The notes beneath the pieces were generated by a model, which saw only the letters and a list, made by a program, of their open reading frames with translations, made no database searches and had not been told where the DNA came from. A DNA stretch of 64,000 nucleotides from Cranoglanis bouderius (taxonomy: Eukaryota > Chordata > Actinopteri > Siluriformes > Cranoglanididae): NCBI GenBank assembly GCA_023630585.1, contig CM042544.1, forward strand, positions 13,763,256-13,827,255. The letters run 5' to 3'. Below, one piece after another: positions 49,601-60,588 of the stretch (positions are counted from its first letter, which is position 1; every line of letters begins with the position of its first letter). Position numbers and translations under genes: made by a program.

Positions 49601-50606
49601 GGTATACCTCTGGAATGGATGGGTGTGTCTTTTCGGGGATATTGTTGCTCTGTGGGGGTGTCTGATGGGACACCAAGGGAGTTGGGTGTGGAGAAACAGA
49701 AGTGGTCTCTCCAGTTTGAGTGTTACTTATAGGCAAAGATGGAGAGGAAGGAGGGGGAGGCTGAAGTTCAGGGGATGACCTGTGTCTGCCTGGAAACCTG
49801 AGCGGCGAGGACACGTCTGGACTTTCTTGAATCATAAGCGGAGGGCTTCCAAGGTCTGGTTCTGATTCTTCGTCTTCAGATAATGCTTGATTAATCTCGG
49901 TCCTTGAGCTGCTGTTTACAGGCTGAGTTTGAGGAGCGAAGGCAGATGCAGGATGTTCGACTTCATCGTCATCAACTTTGGAAGGCGGCAGGCTGATGAA
50001 ATCCGTGCACGAGATGGAAGAGACAGAGGCAGGTAAAGGCATGTGGGGTGAAAAGTTAGGAGAGGGGTTGGAAGGACCATCACCCTGATTGCTCTCATCA
50101 CCTTCCCTGGCTATTTTAGGAGAACAAGGGGACCAGAGATGGCCTTTCGGTTGCATTTGTGATTGACTGGAGAGCAGGGAGTTTTCCACAACTCCTCCTG
50201 AAACAGCCTTGAATCCATTGTGGATGAGCGGCATCAAGCTGTGTGCGACCTGGGGAGACAGCTGGCCCCCAGCTCTACTTCTGTCAGCTTCATCCAGAAC
50301 ATCGCTTACTTGCCTCGATGTGTTTTCTTCCTCATCTCTCGTGTTTTCATATACATCAGCACATATGCTGTTCTTTACTATAACACTGACTACGGATGGG
50401 TCGTGAGAAGTTTCACGGATTTCCGAGGGTCCGACAGGCCTTTGACTTGAACCGCCACTTCTCTCCTTGGTACCGCTGCCACCGGATTCACTGTGATTCG
50501 CATCAGGATCCTCTGACTCAGACTGAATTGCCTCTTTAGCATCAATATCTGGAATATCAAATGCTGCCAATAGGTCATCAAAATCTGGCGTCTTCATGTC
50601 ACCCAT
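35986..50606 (-). CDS. znf687: Zinc-finger protein 687, complete
   Basis: This is a nuclear C2H2 zinc-finger transcription regulator (ZNF592/ZNF687/ZMYND8 complex in mammals). Coding exons in transcript order: 50606-48467, 46851-46742, 46567-46383, 44224-44033, 43943-43781, 40471-40241, 40087-39975, 39852-39750, 36519-35986. Phases agree and give 1,256 residues (human about 1,237). It opens MGDMKTPDFDDLLAAFDIPD, the invariant family start. The large first coding exon (residues 1-713) is Ser/Pro/Glu-rich, with SRPLKVRIKT-like and ISRSQSSLVEAFNKILNSKN motifs and two fingers near 630-682. Fingers follow in the remaining exons (RCPECKNSFGSKEKLAAHF, VCPECGLVCQPHRLNTHVRR, EVFHKCPLCPMAFKS, YKCVMCRTVF, CSECQMSYTDKESYITHM, RFPCTLCEGSF, CKVCGRHFSKAADLNTHFRT), ending GMAFINAHKAEKPA. 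Exon-3 and exon-4 acceptors were chosen among alternatives by phase and by recalled human alignment. Teleost a/b paralogue status is undetermined. Confidence 0.95.
36733..37840. mobile_element. hAT-like non-autonomous transposon in the last znf687 intron's neighbourhood
   Basis: The ends AGGACTGTCACTATCGATTA and, inverted, CTAGGGCTGTCATGAATACT are hAT-type. The flanks form an 8-base duplication with one mismatch: CAGAGTGT (36725-36732) and CCGAGTGT (37841-37848). No transposase is recognised. It lies in the intron before the final znf687 exon. Confidence 0.8.
38069..39258. mobile_element. About 1.2-kb long-inverted-repeat (foldback) element
   Basis: The outer arms share GGAAGTATTTTGCGGACAA (left, from 38069) with the reverse complement of TTGTCCGCAAAATACTTCC (right, to 39258). 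The arms continue through GTATTTGCAAT(C/T)GCGTTTCCT and on to the inner text GAGTATACTATGGGGCGGGT (38430s), mirrored near 39030. The central 500 bases hold no recognised transposase. The superfamily is unknown. Confidence 0.75.
39309..39661. mobile_element. Short non-autonomous relative of the 16427-17933 Tc1 element
   Basis: It begins ACAGGTGCATCTCAAAAAAT, and its right end reads GAACTTTTCCACGATATTCT then AATTTTCTGAGATGC, the same terminal sequence as the intact element. About 350 bases long, with no transposase. The last bases of its right end merge into a TG microsatellite. Confidence 0.85.
39662..39739. repeat. (TG)n microsatellite beside the znf687 exon-9 donor
   Basis: About 39 TG units. 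On the znf687 strand, exon 9 ends at 39750, so the (CA)n run starts 10 bases into the intron. Confidence 0.97.
40717..41859. mobile_element. hAT-like non-autonomous transposon
   Basis: The left end GTATGGGTGTAAATCG and the inverted right end AGGGATGTAACGATCTATCG are of hAT type. Flanking octamers AAGAATAG (40709-40716) and AATAATAG (41860-41867) differ at one base. It has no transposase frame. It lies in znf687 intron between the exons at 40241-40471 and 43781-43943. Confidence 0.75.
41912..43583. mobile_element. Harbinger-like element interrupted by a hAT element (tentative)
   Basis: The left TGGGATCCGATTTATCAAAG and the right, inverted ACCAGGGGTCTCATTTATCA form an imperfect inverted pair like that at 32438-33266. 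A hAT copy at 42437-43403 is inserted inside. No Harbinger transposase is recognised. Confidence 0.5.
42437..43403 (-). mobile_element. hAT transposon remnant with transposase C-terminus
   Basis: The ends are TAGAGATGCACCGATTGC and, inverted, TAGAGATGCACCGATCGACC. The flanking octamers CTCCTTAT and GTCTTTAT agree at six of eight positions. The minus strand encodes EPISRLFSLAGHVIDERRNR then LLGDKSEMLLFVKKNLPL near 43045-43155, the hAT dimerisation segment (S.R.FS.AG....R...L......LVFLKKNL). The rest of the transposase is missing. Confidence 0.85.
44225..45799. other. znf687 intron DNA
   Basis: The intron contains ACTTGAGTA-rich stretches at about 44325-44385 and 44875-44940 that look like the two ends of an unclassified repeat, and a short TA microsatellite at 45338-45363. 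No coding sequence. Confidence 0.4.
45800..46345 (-). repeat. 5S-rRNA-derived SINE (SINE3 type)
   Basis: On the minus strand the element starts with CCACTGAAGCTAAGCAGGGT, GAGCCTGGCCAGTACCTGGA and TGGGGAGACC, which reproduces the 5S rRNA internal promoter. The body continues to a tail reading, on plus, TTATATAGTGCTTTTCTAGA then CACTCAACGTGCTTTACA. The text GGTTTAAC appears twice around 46090-46120 as a short inverted repeat. It begins within about 40 bases of the znf687 exon-4 donor. Confidence 0.75.
46571..46602. repeat. (AC)n microsatellite at the znf687 exon-4 acceptor
   Basis: On the gene strand this is a (TG)n run immediately followed by TTTAG, the acceptor chosen for exon 4. The usual pyrimidine tract is replaced by TG repeats. 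Confidence 0.9.
47000..47978. other. znf687 first coding intron
   Basis: It is AT-rich with an (AAT/ACT)n run near 47490-47540. I looked for an extra exon here because human ZNF687 has additional sequence at this point, but found none that fits the phases. Confidence 0.4.
47979..48340 (+). repeat. Poly-T/poly-G tract and tRNA-derived SINE
   Basis: The poly-T then poly-G runs to about 48010. GCGGCACGGTGGCTTAGTGG then TCAGCACC is a tRNA-like promoter head. TTTGCATGTTCTCCCTGTG, CAGTCCAAAGACATGCGC and TAGGATAAGCGGTATAGAAA then ATGGATGGATGG complete the common fish SINE. GTGATTTGTGCCCT is duplicated inside. Confidence 0.85.
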
Positions 50607-51680
50607 TCCTGTCTGACCAACAGATGCCTACAGATGGAAAACAAGCAACAGCATAGTTTAGCTACTCCTATAAACAAGAAAGTTACATACATAAAGTGTA
50701 TTATGTATGACGTATTATGTAATGAGTGTATTGTGTATTATGTATGACGTTCGCCACACAAATAAGGCTTGGCTAGCTTTATCTACAAGTAAAGTTTAAC
50801 CATTAACTAAGGAACTGAACTGAAAGCTTTCGCCCCAGGAAGTGTCCACGGAATGCTAACTTGCTAGCTAGTTCCTTTAACGTCATTTCACAACAGAGCC
50901 GTTTTATCAGCCTCTCTACTACTCATAAATGTACATACAAGTAATTTCTCTGACTTAAACGCCGAGTCTTCATACGTTCGCTTACATCAAACTTATAACT
51001 TTTTTTTACAGGTTTGCTCTTAACAGATGCTATGCTGCTAAGCCCGAGCGATGACGTTGGCTAAATCGCAAACGGCTTCCTGTCGGACATGTAGTGTACT
51101 ATACGGGGGCGTAAAATGCACTACTTTGAACCCTATTCAGTGCACGCATACAGTGAACACGGGACTTGTTTAGGCTTCAGCCTTTCACTGCTAGTTCCTG
51201 CAGAGTAAACGCTTCACCAAGCGTTTATCTGTGGAAACAGGACCAAGCTGCGGGTTTATTAAATAGTCCGGCTGTCTGCCTTTGAAGATTCAAACGTTTC
51301 TGCTGCAAATCGATCGTGCAACACATAACACGACAGGTTACGCTAACTAGGGCTAACCTACTCGCCTAGCTAACGTTAGCTTAATTAGCTAAGCTAGCTT
51401 AACCGATTGGCATGGTGAAGTTGAAACCAATCTAGTTAGATATAGTGCGTAGTTTGCTTACGAGGTTAGGATTTCTACGGTAATAGTTACACGTAAAATG
51501 TCAGTGCTGCAAGTGCATAAATCGCCTTCTGTGAGCTGCGGTTTAAAAAGAGGGGAAAGTTTGGTTTGAGCTTTACCTGCTCGCGCTGTTCCTGCCTGTT
51601 CCTGGCTTCTGCCAGCCAGGGCGGTGCATCACACCCGCGTCATCCGTGACCTGGAGCGGGCTTTCACCCAAACATGTCCC
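50607..51680 (-). promoter_or_regulatory. znf687 5' UTR and promoter region
   Basis: Exon 2 begins at 50627 (acceptor CATCTGTAG before GCATCTGTTGG), leaving 21 bases of 5' UTR before the ATG. A likely non-coding first exon ends at 51577 (GCGCGAGCAG then GTAAAG). The 51580-51680 segment is relatively CpG-rich for this window. No TATA box was identified. Confidence 0.55.
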
Positions 51681-52186
51681 AAACATGTCCGAAACGACAT
51701 CAACTCTAATAACAACTAAGGAATAATAATCTGAAAATAATCCACGACGGGGTGGTGTGGTGCCTCATCAACCAGAAGTGAATTCATTTCCTATAACAGC
51801 ATGTCGCGAAGTGCTTTATTCCTCTTATAACATTTTTTATCCATTTATAGTTACATTTAATGCTGTCTTAGATAGTTCTTGTCACTTATGTTACGTTATA
51901 ATTCCCTCATTAGCCTCTTTTTTTTTTTTTTTTTTTTTTTGCTCTCTCTCTCTTGGAGTTAATAAAACAAACAAAAACAGTTTGTCATGTTAATGAGAAA
52001 CTGAAAAGGCCCTCTGTCCTAAAAACTTTCCTGTAGCATAAATCTTACTGCCTTTTACAAAGTTCTGACACCCAAAACTCCTAATAAACACCTCTTCACA
52101 AACAGCATCACCATATCAATGATTATACACTTTTCTTTGTTCAGTAGCAACACTTTTTTATATGTTCATTATATACCATGTTGTGC
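51681..52186. other. Intergenic DNA upstream of znf687
   Basis: A poly-T run lies near 51918-51941. No other feature is recognised. Confidence 0.4.
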
Positions 52187-52366
52187 AAAGACGTGGTTCA
52201 GTGGTTAAGACATCGGACTTCTGACCTAGAAGGTTATGAGTTCAAATCCCAGTGCTTTGAGCAAGGCTCTCAACTACTCAGTTGTATAAATGAGATAAAT
52301 GCACCCTGCTCTGTATTAGGGCATGTGGGAAAATGCTGTAAATGTAATCATCTGTAAATAATAAAA
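52187..52366 (+). repeat. tRNA-derived SINE
   Basis: The A box (GTGGTTCAGTGGTTAAGACA) and B box (GTTATGAGTTCAAATCCCAG) are followed by GAGCAAGGCTCTCAACTACT and TATAAATGAGATAAATG, the body shared with the SINEs at 55034 and 61477. It is not a tRNA gene, because no acceptor stem closes. Confidence 0.8.
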
Positions 52367-52895
52367 CAAATATTGGTGCATTTTATGAAGTTGCCTTACT
52401 TTTCAGACACCCTGTAGAACATCTGCCATACAGGTCCATGAGAATGAGTTGTTACTATAGTTACAATAACATATTGAAAGGAGAGCATTAATATAAACCT
52501 ATGATCTATCTTTCATCCAGCACTGCTGTCAGGTCTGCTGTTATAGACAATCTTCTGACCAATCAGATTTGGCATTAATCTAATTGGGGTACACATTTAA
52601 CCTCATTCATATAGAACAATATATAAAAGTATGAGCATTGGGGTCTTTATGAGTGGAGCTGCAGTTCTTAAGTACATATCCCCTGAAGAAAGAGTGAGTT
52701 TGGGGCACAAACTGTTTTTGGGAAATCCAGTCATTAGGGTATCCATGTGGGACCATCTAGTATTCCCATACTGCTAGTAGCATACACAGATTTTTTTTAT
52801 TAGGCATGTTTAATAGGATGCATATTTCAGCACTTTAACTTTAAGATTCCCCACCCCTCCTTTCATTTTCATATAGAAATAACACAACTACGCGA

Positions 52896-53398
52896 TATGG
52901 CCAAAAATATGTGGACATCTGGCAATAACACTCGTATTTGCTTGTTGAACAGCCCGTTTCAGATGTAGTACACCTTTGCTGTTATAATTACCTCCACTAT
53001 TCTTGGAAGGCTTTATTAGATTTTATGCGTGGTTGTGGGGATTTGTCTATTCAGCCACAAGAGCATTAGTGAGGTCAGGTACTGATGTTAGGTGGCATGG
53101 GGTGCAGTCGGCGTTCTAGTTCATCCCAAAAGTATTCAGTGGGGTTGAGGTCAGGGCTCTGTGGAGACTTCTTGAGTTCTTGCCCTCCAACCTTGGCAAA
53201 CCATGTCTTCATGGACCTTGCTTTGTGCACAGCAGCATTGTCATGCAGGAACAAGTTTGGGCCCCTTAGTTCCAGTGAAGGGAAATCTAAATGTACAGCA
53301 TACACAACATTTCTAGACAATTATATGCTTCAGATTTTGTGGCAACAGCTTGGGTTACACCCACATATTGGTGTCAGGGCCAAATGTATGGCCATATA
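52896..53398 (-). mobile_element. Tc1/mariner-derived MITE (TATGGCCA family, copy 2)
   Basis: It begins TATGGCCAAAAATATGTGGA and ends with its inverse (TGTATGGCCATA). The minus strand at 53075-53320 encodes NLFLHDNAAVHKARSMKTWF and SPQSPDLNPTEYFWDELERR, the second half of a DDE transposase with the DLNP(T)E motif. The N-terminal half is absent. Confidence 0.88.
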
Positions 53399-53689
53399 GT
53401 GTGTGGACTTCAAACATCACTTGTGGGGTGTAAGGGTTATGTACAACCAACATCAAATGTGTGCATATACTATTATGGTTATGCACAACTGGCACATGTA
53501 TTGTTCTGAAAATAGGAAATCTCACAATAACATACAGCATTTTCCGAAGATTGCTTTCTTCAAAAATGACACAAGGTGCAACAGTAACTAATAAGATTAC
53601 CTTCCTCCTGACCTGATCCAACTCCTCCTATAACCCTGACCCCTAACCCTAACCCACAAGACCCTCTACAACACAGAACAAGTCAAGTG

Positions 53690-55030
53690 GGTTTTTATTG
53701 TCATTCCTCTATATAGCTTGTATACATCGGAAGGAAATGTAGTTTCTCCAGGTCCATGGTGCAACACATTACAGTATGCAAGACTACATAATGTGCAAAT
53801 ACACAACAGTGTGAGACGAGTGCAGGGCAATAAATAAACAGGACAATAAATGCATAGGACATGAGCGTTAAACTGTATGTTCCATAAAGTGTCTGATGCA
53901 GCTTTGTGCAATGGTATTAAGTCATACTGGGTTAGGTGTTTGACTGCCTCAGGGAAGAAACTGTTGCGTGGTGGCACGGATGCTCCTGTACCTCCTGCCA
54001 GATGGCGGGAGGGTGAAGATGTCCATGAGAGGGGTGAGAGGGGTGAGAGGGGTCGTTCGCAATACTGGTGGCTGGTGGCTTTGCGGATGCAGTGGTTGTT
54101 GAACGAGGTGTCGATGGTGGGTAGACAAACCCTGATGATCTTTTCAGCTGTCCTCACAATTCGCTGAAGGGTGAGACAGCTGGTCAGGACGCTCTCGATT
54201 GTCCCTCTATAGAAGGTTGCGAGGATGGGAGAGGGGAGTTTGGTTCTCTTCATCCTCCGCAGGAAGTGGATGTGCTGCTGGGCCTTCTTGGCTAGGCAGG
54301 TGGTGTTGAGAGTCCTGGAGCAGTCCTCTGTCATTTGCGCACCAAGAAACTTGGAGCTTTTGACTCTCTCCACAGTTGTTCCGTTGATGTGCAGTGGTGA
54401 GTGGTCTACTCTGGTCCTCCCGAAGTCAACAATCATCTCTTTTGTCTTATCAACATTAAAGAGATGGCACATGGGGACAACTGCTTGGCTCAGGGAAATG
54501 TTGAAGTTGTCTGTGAAGACATCTGCAAGCTGATCAGCACATTCCCTGAGCACCCGGCCAGGTATATTGTCAGGACCTGCAGCTTTCGGTGGGTTAATAC
54601 TGGACAGAGTTTTCCAGACACCTACTGCAGACAGACAAAGTACTTGGTCGGTTGGAGTTGGGGAGTTGGGATGGTCTTGCCCGCTGGCATGTTGTTCCAT
54701 GCTTCGAACCATGTGTAGAAATCGTTTAGCCAGTCTGGGAGTGAAGCGTCAACATCACAGACAAGTGGTGTAGCTTTGTAGTCTGCGATGGCCTGAATGC
54801 CTTGCCACATACGCCTTGTGTCCTTGGTGTTTAGGAAGTGACCATGGATTCTTTCATAGTTGTGCTTTGGCCTCTCCAATAACCTGGGACAGATTGGCCC
54901 TTGCTGTGCGGAAGGCTGCCTTGTCATCAGACTCGAAGGCAGTGTCTCAGGTTTTCAGCAGTGAGAGCAATTCAGCAGTCATCCACGGTTTCTGGGGACT
55001 GTCTGTGTGTTTCTGCAACACACCCAGTGT
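53690..55030 (-). pseudogene. Internally deleted LINE reverse transcriptase
   Basis: The minus-strand frame 54712-53666 reads INPPKAAGPDNIPGRVLREC then ADQLADVFTDNFNISLSQAV, the first conserved blocks of a fish non-LTR reverse transcriptase. It then jumps to VDKTKEMIVDFGRTR, LKSSKFLG-like and HFLRRMKRTKLPSP blocks, which lie after the active site. The central part with the YxDD motif is missing. Upstream frame 54927-54622 supplies YERIHGHFLNTKDTRRMWQG in another phase. The 3' tail at 53690 is TTTTATTGTCATT-type. It is non-functional. Confidence 0.85.
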
Positions 55031-55033
55031 TAC

Positions 55034-55190
55034 AGGGCAGTGGTGGCTCACTGGTAAAGGCTCTGGGTTACTGATCAGAAGGTTGAGGGTTCAAGCTCCA
55101 GCACTGCTAAGCTGCCAGTGTTGAGCAAGGCCCTTGAGCAAGACCTTTAACCCTCTCTGCTCCAGAAGCACTGTAAGCACTCATGGCTGA
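55034..55190 (+). repeat. tRNA-derived SINE
   Basis: A box GTGGCTCACTGGTAAAGGCT and B box GGTTGAGGGTTCAAGCTCCA, then CCAGTGTTGAGCAAGGCCCT. It belongs to the same family as 52187-52366. Confidence 0.8.
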
Positions 55191-55429
55191 CTAGTGAGTT
55201 GTCTCCACCCCCTGAGCTTTCAGTTTAACTTCGCCCAGGTAGGAGGAGCTGGATCAGGCCTGACTCCACCCCCTGGGTTTTTGGTTTTGCAGCCAGCACC
55301 TAGAGGTTACCATAAAAGCCAATATACTGTTTTCATCACACTCCAGTTTCTATCACAGCTGCCTTGACTGCGGTGCTCTAGAACAGCTTATTTCTTTTAC
55401 TATGTGTACACAGATACTCTTTATGGTAT

Positions 55430-56048
55430 GCGGAGTTGTGCAGTGCATGCGCAGTTTTGGACGTAGCCTTAGTCTCTGGCAAAATTCATAAATTAAATCT
55501 CTGCATATCTGAAATACCTATATATATGTTATGTTTTCATAGACGTATTTTTCCATATAGGCCATCGGGCGGGCCCATGCTGAGCTCGTCATCTGTCAGT
55601 CATTCACAATAAAAGCTCTGATTGGTCAGTGCGAAGGTCTTTCAGTTAGGCGTGAATCATCTTCGAGTGTCGAATCGAAGCAGCGCGCGTTGTAGTTTAT
55701 CCCACCCGTATTCATGTCTCCTACGCTTCTGATTGGCTAGAACTGTCTTCATGCGCGTTTATGATTGGATAATGAATTATCACGCGTGCCCTCGGGAGGC
55801 ATGATTTGTTCGAATACGGGTAGGAGAAAAACAACGGCGATAGAGTTGAAGACCGGGTGAATGATACACTATTACACCTAGCCAGCAAAAGTCCTTTTTT
55901 TGTTTTGTTGCAAATGGCTTTTTTTATGGAGCCATTGTTATGTTTAAGTCGCTGCTAAATAAAGACGTTTATGTTTCCCCGTGCCTGGTTTAAGTAGTTG
56001 GGAACTGGAGCGATTCTGTAAAGGAGCCTCGGAGGCCGGACTTTGTTG
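55430..56048 (+). promoter_or_regulatory. setdb1 promoter and likely non-coding exon 1
   Basis: A CG-containing stretch (AAGCAGCGCGCGTTG) occurs at 55680-55692. A strong donor after GACTTTGTTG at 56048 (GTAAGC) makes a first exon ending there plausible; the next exon begins at 57428 just before the start codon. The transcription start is not determined. Confidence 0.45.
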
Positions 56049-57427
56049 GTAAGCTACGTTACGTTAGCTTCCTAGCCACCATGGCTAGCATCAACATTAA
56101 CCTGTATATCTCCTGAAAATCGTCTCTAAGGAAACCAAGTTTATTAAAACTGCTTTCTTGAAGGTCTGTAGGTAGTGTCAGGGTCGTTGGAGCACGTTCA
56201 GGGATGGGCAAGAAATACCACACATGCACTGCCTTTGTGTGTGTGTGTGTGTGTGGCGGAGAGCTGTGCAGGAAGATGAGAGAGCATTGTGTGTATCATT
56301 AGCACCAACATGAGCCAATAAGTACTTTAGTGAGTGAAGGTGATGAATAAAATCAACATAGCTTTAAGTTCATTGAATGCACACCATCCGTACAGACTCA
56401 TTGACCTTAACATTAGCTACTTCCTAAAACTGCATCCCAGCCTAATAAACAATGTGTCGGAATAGTACAGCACCATGGGTACTAATCACATCAGGGTGTT
56501 AGCATTAAGTTATGTCAAGTGACTTTTCCAAAATAAAGTGGAATAGACTACAGATTAAACCTAATTATGTGTGGGTGATATGGCAACATAAATAAACAAA
56601 TAAATAAATAAATATCATGATACTTAATGTTACTATACACAATACATAATTATATTAATATAATAAGTCTTTTACTTTTTGCTACGAAAACATTTTTATG
56701 TCTAGTGAGCTACTTTTTACAGCAGCCAGGGACCCTTGATGATACTTGAATGATGATATTTAGATAACTGTGTCATGATGTTACTGTATAACAATATTTT
56801 GATCTCATATCATCATATCACCCAGCATTAAACGCAATCTCGCTGAAGATTTAAAGTCCCCATGAAGTCAAAATTTTTGAAGAAGTTTTGTGGCTATAAC
56901 ATTGAACCTTTGTACAGTATCATAGAGCTAATCTTGAAAATAGAATCAACAAGTGCACGTGTGTAAAGATAGTTCAGTATAATATGTGAAAATCATTTTA
57001 TTTGAATGTGGATTGTAATTAGCGGGTTCCCCATTGGGGATATGATGCTGGTTTTCCCCCATATACTGTAGAATAAGATCATAACAGATGAAAATAACAT
57101 ACATTTTGTTAACAGTTGGACCGTTATTTCGCATATTCACTGAAGAACACTTGAAAAAGTAAGAGAAAAACTTAATTGAACGATGCATGAAATGCTTGAT
57201 ATCAGCCTTATTAATCAGCCTGGCCAATCAATCAGCGGCCCGCTAAGTGTAATATGTTTTAATATATAAATATACATTTAACCTGAAAAATCAATCTGCG
57301 GCAGCAGCTTAAAAGTAGCCCAGTTTTGGATGAAAACTTGGCTCTGGAGCCGAATCGTGCTCTCTTTCTCACGCCCGTGCTCTTACTGAGTGTGAGAATG
57401 CAGTCTTTGCGTTACTCTGTCTTTCAG
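56049..57427. other. setdb1 intron 1
   Basis: It contains a (GT)n run at about 56236-56254 and AT-rich DNA. No further exon is supported. Confidence 0.45.
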
Positions 57428-57435
57428 TGGTAGGT

Positions 57436-60400
57436 ATGGAGGTGGACGCAGATTTGGGCTCGGCTCTGGACATGGAGCTGGGGCCCGAGCTGGAGGAGGA
57501 ACTTGGCGTTTCTCTGGACGAGCTGCGCAGGTGGATCGAGGAGCAGGTGGACAGCAGTGAGGTCGTGCTGCACAGGAAGGCCCAGTTAGCCGAAATGCAG
57601 AACTGGGTCGAGCAGAAAGAAAAGGACATGGCCAGTATGGACACACTCTGCTCCAACGCGTCAGAGTAAGTTGTGTGTGGGCGAGAAAGTAATATTTGGA
57701 ATATTTCTGTTAGTTGTCAGCGATATAACATGAAGCTCTGTTTGTGCGTTTCACAGGTCTGTAATACAGTGTGAAGTTCTAGTGAAAGAGCTGTACAGTA
57801 ACATAGGCCTGGAGTATCGGGAGAGCAGCTCTGAAGACGAAGGAGTAGGTGGCGGCAACGCTTCCGAGGTCATCGAAATCGACGACGATGAAGACGATGA
57901 TGATGACGACGACGACGATGATGATGACGATGACGATGATGTCATTGCTGTGGGCTGTGGTAGGTGGATGCATGTGTCTTGGGTGAGAGGACGTACATGC
58001 TTGCATATTGTCATGGAGTGAATCTGTGGCCGTATAGCAATAGGATTCACTCATTCAACATTGGGGCAATTTTGAGCAGTTGCTCCACCTTCTAGAGGTG
58101 GGAGAAAAGTGGAGAACCTGGAGGAAACCCACACGGACAGAAGGAGAACATGGTATTGACCTGCTACTTCGTGTGGTAGTTCTTATAGTTATTAGTGTTG
58201 AATGCATGTAATACAAACCTCAGTAACCTCAAAAACATGTAGGCCTATAAATAATGTCTGAACTAATGTGTTCTGTCGGTGAAAAGTTCAGGAAGGTTTG
58301 AGGACACCATTGGTATACAGCCCTACTACTTAGTAAGGTTGTATGTGGATTGGGACATGGCCCAAACCTGATGATATAATTATATCAGCTGCCATTATCA
58401 AGGTCTCCCAGGTGTTACAGAATGTTTTTGTATGATTTAGCATTAACAATTTCCCTTCACTGAATCTAAGGGGCCCAAACCTCTTCTGGCATGACAATGC
58501 CCCTGTGCACAAAGCAACGTCCATAAAGAAGTGTCTTGTACAGTGCCCTGACCTGGGATGAATTGCAACACTGACTTCTCACCCAACATCAGTGCCAGAC
58601 CTCTCTAATGCTCCTGTGGCTGAATGGGCAAACATCCTCATGTCCTAAATCTAATTCCCAGCAGAGTGGAGGTTATTATAACAGCAAAACGGGGACTGAA
58701 TCTGGAATGGGATGTTCAAAAAGCACATATGATGGTGATGGTCAGGCGTCCACAAACTTTTGGCTATGTAGTTTATGCTAAGTAGTGATTAATATAATAT
58801 AGTTTTAACGTGATTTGTGTAGTCAAGTTTAAAATAAAGATTTTGTTCCCTCTTTTTGTTCAAATGGGTTATGTGTAAATGGTATTACTGAGTCTTTTGA
58901 TTGTCTTGGCTTTTTTTTGCCTGTACTATTCTTACGACATATGGTAATTTTCCCCACAGTGGTTCCACCGAATAAGAACGTAGCACCAGTCAAAGACTCG
59001 GTAAGAGAGTACATGAAAGTTCATATTGCACATAATAAGCCTAAGTAATCCTCCTGCATGCATTACTCTATGTAATTATATGTAACAACAATCCTCTAAA
59101 TATTATCTTGAGTTTTTATATACGCAGTAACACCTGATATGTTTAATACTACTGTACATTCAGCTTATGGAAGCATCAGCTGCACTTCAGAGATCCACGC
59201 AGCAGGTGCAGAACCTGATGCAAGTCGGTAAGCCAACGCCGTCCACGGCGATCACGCCCACTAAAGGACTGGCCCCTCCCTCTCCGTCCCGGGGCTCCAT
59301 GCTGAACATTCCAGCAGTGTTCATGTCCTCCGGCCCTGCACACGCACCCACTCAACCAAATCCATCTCTAAAGCAGGATGTCATGAGGCTAAACATGAGC
59401 ATTCTTGGTAAAAAACGCACCAAGACCTGGCACCGTGGAACTCTGATTGCTATTAACTCAGTGGGTAAGTTATGAGTAAGTTATAAGTTCCTCCTTATTT
59501 TAAACAGTCAGTGTTACATGAGGATTTTAGTTTCTGTTTAATTTATATTTATAATATTTCCAATACCAATAATATGGTGATATTTTTTTCCACCACATAA
59601 ACTCTAAGCCCTAAAACACCTTGCAGCTTGAAAAATGTTATTTTCTTCAACCTGCATAATGGAAAACTGGAAATAAAAAGGCAGAGGTGTGACTAAAGTC
59701 TTCTGTATATATCCGTGTGTCATCTAAAGGACCTAACCTGAGTCTTTTCTTTGACACGTGTGGATCATGCTTTCTATTTTTGCATGCTGTACACTTGTTT
59801 CTGTCAGTGTGAAACACTGCGTATATTCAGCTGTTATGCCCCATATGATGTTAATCAAACAACACTAGTTGTACTTATTTTACTTTTTTTTTAACATTTG
59901 AAAACTCCTGACATTTCCGATATTTCATATGACACAGGCAACGGCTTTAAATACAAGGTGAAGTTTGAGAATAAAGGGAAAAGCCTGCTGTCTGGGAACC
60001 ATGTGGCGTTCGACTATCACCCAACACTGGAGAGGCTGTACGTTGGTGCTCGTGTTGTTGCCAAATATAAAGATGGCAACCAGGTGTGGCTGTACGCTGG
60101 CATTGTTGCTGAAATGCCCAACAGCAAGAACCGCATGAGGTGAGGTGGCAAAGATGGGACTAGAGACAAAAAAGGAGAGAGAAATGATGAAATATTGATG
60201 AAATTATGATGAAAAGATGTATTCTTGGGAGAAAGGTGGAAAGAGGACTGCTAGAAATAATGGAGCTGATGTCTTTCAGGTTCCTGATCTTTTTTGATGA
60301 TGGGTATGCTTCTTACGTAGCCCTGCCAGATCTCTACCCTGTTTGCAGACCCTGTAAGTGGTGATCTAACTAGTCATTTCTTTCTTGGCCCTCTGCTCCA

Positions 60401-60501
60401 CATGGCCAGTGAACGGAATTCAATTGAACTGAGCTCAAATCATTTTCCACATGTGTGGCAACCCAAGAAGACCCTTCACATGATGAAATTCTGACATTTT
60501 T

Positions 60502-60588
<87 letters not shown>

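Noticed and set aside
49108..49665. 185-codon plus-strand open frame
   Set aside because: It is the antisense shadow of the large znf687 coding exon.
52187..52270. tRNA gene
   Set aside because: A and B boxes are present, but no closed acceptor stem forms and the sequence continues into a SINE body.
53629..53655. Telomere-like CCCTAA repeats
   Set aside because: Only two or three imperfect units are present, too few for an interstitial telomere.
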